Source: Branchiostoma floridae (lineage: Eukaryota > Chordata > Leptocardii > Amphioxiformes > Branchiostomatidae). Taken from it: a stretch of 64,000 bases of DNA. The notes beneath the pieces were generated by a model. That model worked only from the letters and a program-made list of their open reading frames with translations. It was not told the DNA's origin and made no database searches. The translations under genes were made by a program, and so were the position numbers. Numbering within the stretch: the first letter of the stretch is position 1; each line of letters opens with the position of its first letter. The stretch lies in assembly GCF_000003815.2 (NCBI RefSeq), contig NC_049982.1, positions 3,410,321 to 3,474,320 of the forward strand. The letters are read 5' to 3'. Of this stretch, positions 12,056 through 22,170 are shown in pieces.

Positions 12056-13636
12056 TAGGGCTGGGTACAGGTGTGACAGCGATCTCGCCCCCCCGGCGAT
12101 CTCGCCCCCCCGGGGGGCGAGATCACTAGCGTTTTCGCCCCCCTTTAGCGTTTTCGCCCCCCCCCCCCCGAGCAGCTGGCTACTACATATTACAGGTGCG
12201 CTACCTGGTACTATACTGCACCTGGGGAGTAACGTATATGGTGTGTTACCTGGTACCTATATGGCACCTTATTACCGTACCGTAAGATGTCATACCTCGA
12301 AAGTCGATATTATATTGTTCGGTGCAAACATGACATTGAAATGAAAAAGGCAATTTTTGCAGCTGAGGTGGCATAAAACAGTGCTACTGCGAACGTATAA
12401 ATCAACACCGTCTATGGTACGGAATACGTCAGCTATATGTTTTCAATTTGTCACAGTGTTTTCTTTCTTGTGCTGGAAACATTTCCAAAGCACTAACAAA
12501 AACACACGTGAATAATAGTTTCTCATTATAAATACTATCTACGCGCAAGTTGATATAGCTGTTGCTAAATGCTACACAAACACTGGTAAAGTACCTGTCT
12601 TAAGAAACACGGGTAAATGCATCATTTCCTAAATACTAGAAAAAACAGTCATGTTGGAGGTGAAGATATCCCTTGGCCAGGTGCATATACCAAAATGTGC
12701 GTTATTCTAATTAATACCTAATATTTGCATAATTAATAAAGACATTACATAGTTCTTTTGTGGTCACTTCATGGTAGAGACTTCATATTGGAGATATATA
12801 GGTTGCTTGAGGACAGGTGAATACAATGAAATCGTCTTATGTCAAGACTCAGGTATATGCAATAATGGGATTTACAAGGGACCAAACCCTCCTTGTCTGA
12901 AACAAGTTCAACTATCTTATTACCATGTAATTACGTTAATATTGATACTATGAATGGAGTTATGTATCAAACTCGTGTACTTATATCATTCTGAAACTAC
13001 ATTTTGTGATTTATACCAATCAACTTCTAAAATGTCATGTAAACCCGTTTTTTTGGGGGGGGGGGGCGAAATCGCTAAAGGGGGGCGAGGTAGGGGGGCG
13101 AGATCACTAGCCGGGGAGGGCGAGATCGCTAGTGATTTCGCCCCGGGGGGGCGAGATCGCTAGTGATTTCGCCCCCGGGGGGGCGAGATCACGGGGGGGC
13201 GAGAACGCTGTCACACCTGTACAGAAAATTCAGGTCCAGGTCCGGTTCAGGTCCAGAGGATCAGGTCCAGGTCCGGACCTGAACCTGGACCTGATGCAGT
13301 ATGACTCATACCAATGGTCCATTTCACTACAAAAAAATCAGTTTGGTGGAGTATTTGACTTAGACTGGCGTTTTAAAATCCCAAAACGCTAACTGCACCT
13401 GTACGATTGGCTGTAAAACGTGGTAGAAATTAATATAAACTCGACTCTACTTCACTCTTGTTATCTTCTTCCACCTACAAGCGCCAAAACGTGTGAATGC
13501 TTGATAAAATAATCTGTTAATTTTCTAATCGGTCCAACATCCGGTCCACCTAATTTTTTCAGGTCCGGTTTTTCTGGACCGGTCCAATAAGAAAAACCGG
13601 TTTTGTACCGGTACACTGTACCGATACCCAGCCCTA
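12056..13636. mobile_element. Composite hAT-like non-autonomous transposon with 8-bp target duplication
   Basis: Termini TAGGGCTGGGTAC and GATACCCAGCCCTA are inverted. The flanks 12048-12055 and 13637-13644 are both GTTTGTAT, an exact 8-bp target duplication as made by hAT transposases. Its right 400 bp (from 13226: AATTCAGGTCCAGGTCCGG onward) matches the 433-bp element at 34011. Between the left terminus and that block sits an extra 1.16 kb, itself bounded by inverted GTACAGGTGTGACAGCG, so a second element is nested. No transposase frame; GC-rich GCGATCTCGCCC repeats near the inner ends. Confidence 0.88.
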
Positions 13637-13919
13637 GTTTGTATCATTATCTTTTTAATTTTGATCTGATGAACCAATTTCATCTCTAGACTTGACGAAA
13701 ATGCCTCGGCGTACAGTCACACACGTCCGCCAGTCACCGCCTGTTGTTGCATTTCGCACTTCTTTTTTGATCCGGTATTTTGTTTGGGCTATTCTGTGGC
13801 CGTGCCTTCATACCGAGCCCGGTTCTTCGCGGTATTTTGTTTGTTTATTCGGAAGCCGCGGCTTCATATTGAGACCCAGTTCAACGCGGCGTGTTTGTTT
13901 CGCGGGACGGATTTAGTTA

Positions 13920-15830
13920 ATTTAGGAATAGGAAGTTTATTTGCAAGTTCGTGCCCGAGGGCTAATTGCAAGTACATGTACATGGTATACACATAGTGAC
14001 AATGGACAGTCATAGATAATATTCTAATCTAATACTAGTGTTGGCTATTTCTAAGCAGGTTGGGTTTGACTTCTTTTTTGGAAGCAGAGGGAGACGAAAA
14101 GCCCCACATTTTCTAGAATTTGTGGGTTCTGCGATTTCAAGAGAAAAGTAGCTTTCTGTTCGTCTGTCAATGTGGGGAAGTTGGGAAAATACTTTGTGAC
14201 TTCTCTGAACAGAGTGATTCTTTCGGTTTCGTTGAATGAACATTTGGAAATGAAGTGTGTTTCGTCTCCCACTGCTTTAGATGTACAATATTTACAAATT
14301 CTTTCACACACTGGTAATCTCTTATATCTCCCTCTTTCCACTTCAAGAGGATGAGCGCTAATTCTGACTTTGCTTATTGCGGAGCGCAGCTCGAAATCAA
14401 CTAGTTCTAAGTACTTCTCTCTAGCGTATACAGATTTACAAGTTTTGTAGAATCTAAGCTTACTGGTATCTATACTTATATTATGTAGAGACGTCTGGAT
14501 ATACATATTGGTAATTCTGTTCCTTATCATATTACATACATATACAGGGTCACAGAGTGAGTTGTCGGAGTACCAGAGATAAGAATATCCACTATAATCA
14601 AGTATATCTTTAACACGCTGTAAAAGTGATCTTCTCCGGCCGTTTACAACGGAGTTATGCTGTTCCAAGAGTGCATTTACTTGTAATGGATGCGTAGTAA
14701 AATCCATTTGTGTTAAACACAACCAATATTTTACAAGTCGAACGGAAATATCTATGTCTAGTGGAAATCTGCCTAATTCGGACCTACATGCTAAATTACT
14801 ACTATTTCTAGAGACTCCAAGAATGTTCTTGCAGAATTGGTTGTGTGTCATTTCTATGGGAGATGTATCATTTAATTTCTCGGTACCCCAAATTTCACAA
14901 CCATATAACAGAATGGGTTTAACACAGGAATCGAATATTCTTAGAAGGCTATCGGGTGAGACTGATGAACGAGTTAGACATTTGAAGCTGTGCATGGCTT
15001 TGCGCGCTTTGTTTGACAATTGTTTTTTGGCTAATGAAAAGGTACCTGATGATGTTATGGTATTACCTAGGTAGCAATATGAAGATATGATGTCTACTCT
15101 CTCTTGTCCGAATAAAAAGTTTTGTCTTGAAAATAATCGGCCAGATTTGTTGAATATGATAATTTTTGTTTTCTTTAGATTCACTTCGAGCTTCCATTTA
15201 GTGCAGAATATGTTTAGTTTATCTAGAGCGCTTTGTAGTCCTTTTTCAGTCTCAGAGAATAAAACGACATCGTCTGCATATAGTAAACATGACACTAATA
15301 AATTATTGAGTGCGGGTGGAGAACATTCGGTATTATCTAACTCGCGAACAAGGTCGTTTATAAAAAGATTAAAAAGGGTAGGGCTTAGGTTGCACCCCTG
15401 TCTGACACCCTTATTGGTAACAAACGGAGGTGTTAGGCCGGATGACGTTTTGACGCATGTGCTGGGTTTTTCATACATGCATCTGATAAGATTGTAAAAG
15501 TTCCCTCCTATTCCCGAGTTGAGTAGTTTGAAGCGGAGCCCTTCTCGCCAAACCGAGTCGAACGCCTTTCTAAAATCTATAAAACACGAATATAGTCGTT
15601 TCTTTTCGGATGTATATTTGCTAATAAGGGTATCCATGACAAATAGGTTGTCTCTTGTTCCAAAATGTTTCCTAAAACCGGCTTGGTTGGGTGAGATTAG
15701 TTTGTGCTCGTCTAAGAACTCTGTAAGGCGTGTGTTTAAAATAGAAGTGAATAGTTTTGCTAGACAACTCGTCACTGAGATTCCCCTGTAATTATTAGGG
15801 TCGTCTTTTGTACCACCTAATGATGTTAAT
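13920..15830 (-). mobile_element. 5'-truncated non-LTR retrotransposon with long RT ORF (574 codons, 14051-15775)
   Basis: The reverse-strand ORF begins in the RT fingers (NNYRGISVTSCLAKLFTS, just upstream of the first Met). It contains NQAGFRKHFGTRDNLF, FIDFRKAFDSVWREGL (motif A), VRQGCNLSPTLFNLF (motif B), SCLLYADDVVLFSE (motif C, catalytic YADD) and KTKIIIFNKSG. A C-terminal CCHC-like knuckle reads CKYCTSKAVGDETHFISKC. The endonuclease domain and everything 5' of RT motif 0 are missing, so the copy cannot be autonomous. The 3' UTR (13930-14050) contains a TTGCAATTAGCCC-type end also seen at the right edge of the window. Clade not assigned. Confidence 0.92.
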
Positions 15831-15873
15831 TAAAAGTTAAAGTCCTTCCCGTACCAAATGGTGCATGCATTGG

Positions 15874-16024
15874 GCTAATCTCCAAGCAGATCTTGCGTGG
15901 CATTAAAGACAATATCATAAGCTAGTTAAGGAGTTTAGCCGGCAGAGGAGTAAATTGGCTAAACTTCTTCCCCAGCTTATGATACTGTCTTTAAATCCCA
16001 CGCAAGATCTGCTTGGAGATTAGC
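15874..16024. mobile_element. Palindromic MITE, CTCCAAGCAGA terminus family
   Basis: The left arm GCTAATCTCCAAGCAGATCT continuing through TGCGTGGCATTAAAGAC pairs with an almost perfect inverted right arm ending AGATCTGCTTGGAGATTAGC. Length is 151 bp, arms about 50 bp, noncoding. Confidence 0.88.
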
Positions 16025-17193
16025 ATAGGGCGGCGCCCATCTCCGTTTCAGTAGCCCTGGGCCACACAACTTTGTGTAATCACTACAGCAGGGGGATCGT
16101 CCACTGGTAGTGGTGCTTGTGTTCAGCTACCACGATAACCTTTCCCACCTGCTGCTGAGTGCTCAGCAGAGAAAGCAGCATGTACCATGCGGCATTTTTA
16201 GTCTTTGGAACTGACTTTAATTTGCGATCGAACTCATGACTGTACTGATTTGGCCATTGCACACAGTTTTTCGCGGCTTGTTTACTTCGCGGGCTGAATT
16301 TAGCTGGGAGGCTATTCCGGGCGTCTCAAGGAGGAATGTCCCAAGACGGCGACACGGCGGGAGGAATGTCCGAAGGAGGCGCGGAAGACTCAGCAGCATT
16401 TCTCAGGTCCGAGTCACCTGAAGTCAAGACCGGGTTCATTACCGTCCAAGCAGATGTTAGGAAATCACTACAACCATCTGATGTTTCATCGCGCAATAAG
16501 ACTTAACAATGGGTGAGTCTGATAGTTTTCCTACTAGTCGTGCTGTCGCCTTTCCTAGCAAAGAGTGTTGTATGTAGATTGTTGTTTTAATGCCTAATGA
16601 TGTTTTTCTGTGCATGTAGAAATGATTGGCAATGCCACCAGCGGTGCACATTATGAACTCAGGCTGAGGCACACTGTGCTGCCTTCTGAGCTTCCGTGCA
16701 CGCGATAGTGAATAATTCTGGACATGAATACTAGTAACTGTCGGAGGGAGACCGTTAGCTGCTTCTGAAAACGCCCTCAAACGCATGAAACCAGCTTACA
16801 TCACGATTGGTTTGAAAATTACATCAATATGTCGCCCTCTTCGCCGTTTATACTATGGCTGAACCGGCCCCCCTTTTGTAAAGTTAATCTTTTTTCGCGA
16901 ATTCTCCACCCTAAATGATACGACTCTTTCAGGCTCGCTCTTACAGTCAGGATTTCAGACATTTGCAGTTTCAGCCTCTCCTTGCGTTGCCTGGCAACGG
17001 TGTCAGAGGTCAGCATCACCAGCCAAACACGTAGCTTTACCAGTTACGCCGGGTTCGTGACGTCATCCTCAAACAGGGCGATGTAGAAATCAGCCAGTCG
17101 CCATATATGGAGAAAACGGAAACAATGTTGCTAGATTTGTCAATACAAACCGAAACGACCTTTGCACACTGCGGGGAGGTTTCGTCAAGGTCG
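16025..17193. other. No gene recognised
   Basis: Small frames on both strands are unrelated to anything I recognise. The stretch ends at an N run (17194-17687). Confidence 0.5.
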
Positions 17194-17806
17194 NNNNNNN
17201 NNNNNNNNNNNNNNNNNNNNNNNNNNNNNNNNNNNNNNNNNNNNNNNNNNNNNNNNNNNNNNNNNNNNNNNNNNNNNNNNNNNNNNNNNNNNNNNNNNNN
17301 NNNNNNNNNNNNNNNNNNNNNNNNNNNNNNNNNNNNNNNNNNNNNNNNNNNNNNNNNNNNNNNNNNNNNNNNNNNNNNNNNNNNNNNNNNNNNNNNNNNN
17401 NNNNNNNNNNNNNNNNNNNNNNNNNNNNNNNNNNNNNNNNNNNNNNNNNNNNNNNNNNNNNNNNNNNNNNNNNNNNNNNNNNNNNNNNNNNNNNNNNNNN
17501 NNNNNNNNNNNNNNNNNNNNNNNNNNNNNNNNNNNNNNNNNNNNNNNNNNNNNNNNNNNNNNNNNNNNNNNNNNNNNNNNNNNNNNNNNNNNNNNNNNNN
17601 NNNNNNNNNNNNNNNNNNNNNNNNNNNNNNNNNNNNNNNNNNNNNNNNNNNNNNNNNNNNNNNNNNNNNNNNNNNNNNNNNNNNNNNTCAAGGTCGCCGG
17701 AGATAACAGCATGCCATACACACGTCACAGAAATTCCCAGCATTCCCGGCAAGCCGACCTTGTGGGAGTCTCGGGAATTCGACCTTGCTGTGCTGTGGAC
17801 ACTCCG

Positions 17807-17903
17807 TACTCTCCAAGCAGAGGTTTGGTAGCGGGGATAGTAGTGGCGGGATTTCTACCGGCTCCCTCTCCTCCAAGACGACCCAACCTCTGCTTGGAGA
17901 ATA
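17807..17903. mobile_element. Short MITE, CTCCAAGCAGA terminus family
   Basis: 97 bp bounded by TACTCTCCAAGCAGAGGTTT and AACCTCTGCTTGGAGAATA. Same terminus as the 1.29-kb element at 58116-59402. Confidence 0.8.
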
Positions 17904-18049
17904 GACTCTCCACTCGCTGGTGGCGTGGTGAGGTGGTGTTTCTTTTGTGTCTGTGAAGTAATTTAAGACGGCAAAAAAACAGCTGCACCAAAATGTAGAT
18001 ACTATGAACAATGTCCCGCTCAGAGTGAAGCCAAGACCATCAATCATCT

Positions 18050-18610
18050 CTTCTTTCCCCTTATCACTCCCTTATCACCCCCATCCCCAAACTTATCACT
18101 CCCTTATCACCCCCATCCCCAACTTATCACTCCCTTATCACCCCCCCATCCCAAACTTATCACTCCCTTATCACCCCCATCCCCAACTTATCACTCCCTT
18201 ATCACCCCCCCATCCCAAACTTATCACTCCCTTATCACCCCACCCCCATTCCCAACTTATCACTCCCTTATCACCCCCCATCCCCAACTTATCACTCCCT
18301 TATCACCCCCATCCCCCAACTTATCACTCCCTTATCACCCCCATCCCCAACTTATCTCTCCCTTGTCACCCCCATCCCCAACTTATCTCTCCCTTATCAC
18401 CCCCCCCCCATCCCCAACTTACCACTCCCTTATCACCCCCCATCCCCAACTTATCTCTCCCTTATCACCCCCATCCCCAACTTATCACTCCCTTATCACC
18501 CCCCCCCCACCCCCCAACTTACCACTCCCTTATCACCCCCCATCCCCAACTTATCTCTCCCTTATCACCCCCATCCCCAACTTATCACTCCCTTATCACC
18601 CCACCCCCTT
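18050..18610. repeat. Minisatellite, CTTATCACTCC/CCCCATCCCCAA
   Basis: About 17 imperfect units of roughly 30-35 bp built from CTTATCACTCC and CTTATCACCCCCATCCCCAA. The C-rich/G-rich strand asymmetry is extreme. The 218-codon frame through it is an effect of the repeat, not a gene. Confidence 0.92.
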
Positions 18611-19313
18611 CCACCAATCACAGGCCGACTCGTCTGCCAAAAGTTCCGGCGGATAGATGACGTCATGAGGATGAAGTAGCCAAGATGTCAACTCCTGGTA
18701 GTGACGTCATAATGACGAAGAATATGAGGCTTTCACCGAAAAGAAGGCACGGAATCCAAAGGAATATTCCGTCTTCAACATTCCACAGGTTCTTTCTGTC
18801 TTTCTTTTTTTATTTATTTATTCGCACATAACAACATATGGATTAAAAACAAATTTATATACATAATTGAAGAACATGCGGGGGACGGGCAGAAGCCTAT
18901 GTGGCTTTTCTTGCGCCTGCCCCAGAACTAATTTGCAAAAATAATTGAATTAAACATGATTAAAGTGAACGAAAAAAAAACACATAACACAAGTTGAAAT
19001 CATAACGTGAACTTTACTAATGGAATAGAAGTTATATTACAAATGATCAAATTAAATAATAAATACAAAATATAATTTACAAATCATATAGATTGTTTCA
19101 AAGCGAGTTTCCTTCATCGTGCTCTCTTTCCTAGCGCAATTTTTCATACATAAAGGGATTTTTAACCTGAAATTGACTAAATCTGAGAAAATCTCGTCTT
19201 ATCAATTCGGTGCTTTGTGTTGTATCACCAATGTGTGGGGGTCCGTAGTGACCACGTGACCAGGGAAGCAACGAAAATGTTGGAAAATTGGCAGGGTTAC
19301 ATTCAGGTTTATG

Positions 19314-19566
19314 AGCACGTCACCGGAACGTACTGCGCCTGCGCGAAAAATATAGACATGCTAAACCTTGCTAAACCCCCGGTTTACTAAAGGGCCGCAT
19401 TTAAGAAAGTACGTGCGTATATAAGCGTAAAATCCCGTGTACGTTTTACATGAAACCATGTCTCTAACATATACTGTGCAACAAGCGGGATTTCAATGCA
19501 ACGTTGACCAAACCAAGCCCCAAAACACCAGGGTTCGCGCAGGCGCAGTACGTTCCGGTGACGTGC
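19314..19566. mobile_element. Mutator-like MITE with about 10-bp target duplication
   Basis: Inverted termini GCACGTCACCGGAACGTACT plus GCGCCTGCGCGAA (about 33 bp) are flanked on both sides by CAGGTTTATG (19304-19313 and 19567-19576). A 9-11 bp duplication is the hallmark of Mutator-like transposases. About 250 bp, noncoding. Confidence 0.85.
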
Positions 19567-19672
19567 CAGGTTTATGGTTCTTAATGTAGAATGTAGAATG
19601 TGATAGATCAAAACGTTGAAAGTCAAAGTATCCTTATTCACAATGTGCGAATCTGATGGCGATGCTGATGCT

Positions 19673-19702
19673 GAAAATGATGATGATGATGATGATGATG
19701 AA

Positions 19703-19737
<35 letters not shown>
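19673..19737. repeat. GAT trinucleotide microsatellite
   Basis: About 20 tandem GAT units with rare interruptions. Confidence 0.9.
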
Positions 19738-19738
<1 letters not shown>

Positions 19739-19795
19739 TGTGACTTTGTTGTGTCGTGAAGACGTGTTGAAAATGCGCACGTCCGACCACCGCTT

Positions 19796-22170
19796 GTCAA
19801 TCCCCAAGCAGGTCCTAAGATGGTATCAAAGCTGGCAAAGAAGTGGGGTGTTCATTGGCCGCTACACTCCTTTGTCAGCTTTTGATGCAATCATATGGCG
19901 CCGTAGCATCTGCTTGGACACTAACTCGGACCGAAGGTGAGGTCCTCCAGCCGCGCCCTGTGGCGCCGTAGCATCTGCTTGGAGACTAACCAGTACCGAA
20001 GATAAGGTCCTCCAGCCGCGCCCTGTGGCGCCGTAGCATCTGCTTGGAGACTAACCAGTACCGAAGATAAGGTCCTCCAGCCGCGCCCTGTGGCGCCGTA
20101 GCATCTGCTTGGAGACTAACTCGGACCGAAGGTAAGGTCCTCCTGCCGCGCCCTGTGGCGCCGTAGCATCTGCTTGGAGACTAACTCGGACCGAAGGTAA
20201 GGCCCTCCAGCCGCGCCCTGTGGCGCCGTAGCATCTGCTTGGAGACTAACTCGGACCGAAGGTGAGGTCCTCCAGCCGCGCCCTGTGGCGCCGTAGCATC
20301 TGCTTGGAGACTAACTCGGACCGAAGCCGGCGAAGGTAAGGTCCTCCTGCCGCGCCCTGTGGCGCCGTAGCATCTGCTTGGAGACTAACCAGTACCGAAG
20401 ATAAGGTCCTCCAGCCGCGCCCTGTGGCGCCGTAGCATCTGCTTGGAGACTAACTCGGACCGAAGGTGAGGTCCTCCAGCCGCGCCCTGTGGCGCCGTAG
20501 CATCTGCTTGGAGACTAACCGTGAGGGCCGAAGGTAAGGTCCTCCAGCCGCGCCCTGTGGCGCCGTAGCATCTGCTTGGAGACTAACTCGGACCGAAGCC
20601 GGCGAAGGTAAGGTCCTCCTGCCGCGCCCTGTGGCGCCGTAGCATCTGCTTGGAGACTAACCAGTACCGAAGATAAGGTCCTCCAGCCGCGCCCTGTGGC
20701 GCCGTAGCATCTGCTTGGAGACTAACTCGGACCGAAGGTGAGGTCCTCCAGCCGCGCCCTGTGGCACCGTAGCATCTGCTTGGAGACTAACTCGGACCGA
20801 AGGTGAGGTCCTCCAGCCGCGCCCTGTGGCGCCGTAGCATCTGCTTGGAGACTAACCAGTACCGAAGATAAGGTCCTCCAGCCGCGCCCTGTGGCGCCGT
20901 AGCATCTGCTTGGAGACTAACTCGGACCGAAGGTGAGGTCCTCCAGCCGCGCCCTGTGGCACCGTAGCATCTGCTTGGAGACTAACTCGGACCGAAGGTG
21001 AGGTCCTCCAGCCGCGCCCTGTGGCACCGTAGCATCTGCTTGGAGACTAACCGTGAGGACCGAAGGTAAGGTCCTCCAGCCGCGCCCTGTGGCGCCGTAG
21101 CATCTGCTTGGAGACTAACCGTGAGGGCCGAAGGTGAGGTCCTCCAGCCGCGCCCTGTGGCGCCGTAGCATCTGCTTGGAGACTAACTCGGACCGAAGGT
21201 AAGGTCCTCCAGCCGCGCCCTGTGGCGCCGTAGCATCTGCTTGGAGACTAACTCGGACCGAAGGTGAGGTCCTCCAGCCGCGCCCTGTGGCGCCGTAGCA
21301 TCTGCTTGGAGACTAACTCGGACCGAAGGTGAGGTCCTCCAGCCGCGCCCTGTGGCGCCGTAGCATCTGCTTGGAGACTAACCGTGAGGGCCGAAGGTGA
21401 GGTCCTCCAGCCGCGCCCTGTGGCGCCGTAGCATCTGCTTGGAGACTAACTCGGACCGAAGGTGAGGTCCTCCAGCCGCGCCCTGTGGCGCCGTAGCATC
21501 TGCTTGGAGACTAACTCGGACCGAAGGTAAGGTCCTCCAGCCGCGCCCTGTGGCGCCGTAGCATCTGCTTGGAGACTAACTCGGACCGAAGGTAAGGTCC
21601 TCCAGCCGCGCCCTGTGGCGCCGTAGCATCTGCTTGGAGACTAACTCGGACCGAAGGTAAGGTCCTCCAGCCGCGCGCCGTGGCGCCGTAGCATCTGCTT
21701 GGAGACTAACCGTGAGGGCCGAAGGTGAGGTCCTCCAGCCGCGCCCTGTGGCGCCGTAGCATCTGCTTGGAGACTAACTCGGACCGAAGCCGGCGAAGAT
21801 AAGGTCCTCCAGCCGCGCCCTGTGGCGCCGTAGCATCTGCTTGGAGACTAACTCGGACCGAAGGTGAGGTCCTCCAGCCGCGCCCTGTGGCGCCGTAGCA
21901 TCTGCTTGGAGACTAACTCGGACCGAAGGTAAGGTCCTCCAGCCGCGCCCTGTGGCGCCGTAGCATCTGCTTGGAGACTAACCGTGAGGGCCGAAGGTGA
22001 GGTCCTCCAGCCGCGCCCTGTGGCGCCGTAGCATCTGCTTGGAGACTAACCGTGAGGACCGAAGGTGAGGTCCTCCAGCCGCGCCCTGTGGCGCCGTAGC
22101 ATCTGCTTGGAGACTAACTCGGACCGAAGCCGGCGAAGGTAAAGTCCAGCCGCGCCCTGTGGCGCCGTGT
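19796..22170. repeat. Satellite of about 65-bp units carrying the MITE end CTGCTTGGAGA
   Basis: About 34 tandem units built from GGCGCCGTAGCATCTGCTTG, GAGACTAACTCGGACCGAAG and GTGAGGTCCTCCAGCCGCGC plus CCTGT. Variants at the middle segment (TCGGACCGAAG, CAGTACCGAAG, CGTGAGGGCCGAAG, and a longer GAAGCCGGCGAAG) recur in patterned order. The left boundary, 19796-19923, is a lone inverted copy of the terminus (TCCCCAAGCAGG) and an internal segment, so the array looks like amplification of one end of a MITE. Confidence 0.93.

Noticed and set aside
14051-15775. Active LINE
   Set aside because: The RT frame is intact but the endonuclease and 5' half are absent, so the copy is 5'-truncated.
17107-17956. 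Several frames of 180-264 codons
   Set aside because: They consist almost entirely of unknown bases from the N run at 17194-17687.
18004-18660. 218-codon Pro/His-rich frame
   Set aside because: Product of the CTTATCACTCC minisatellite; no domain, no splice context.
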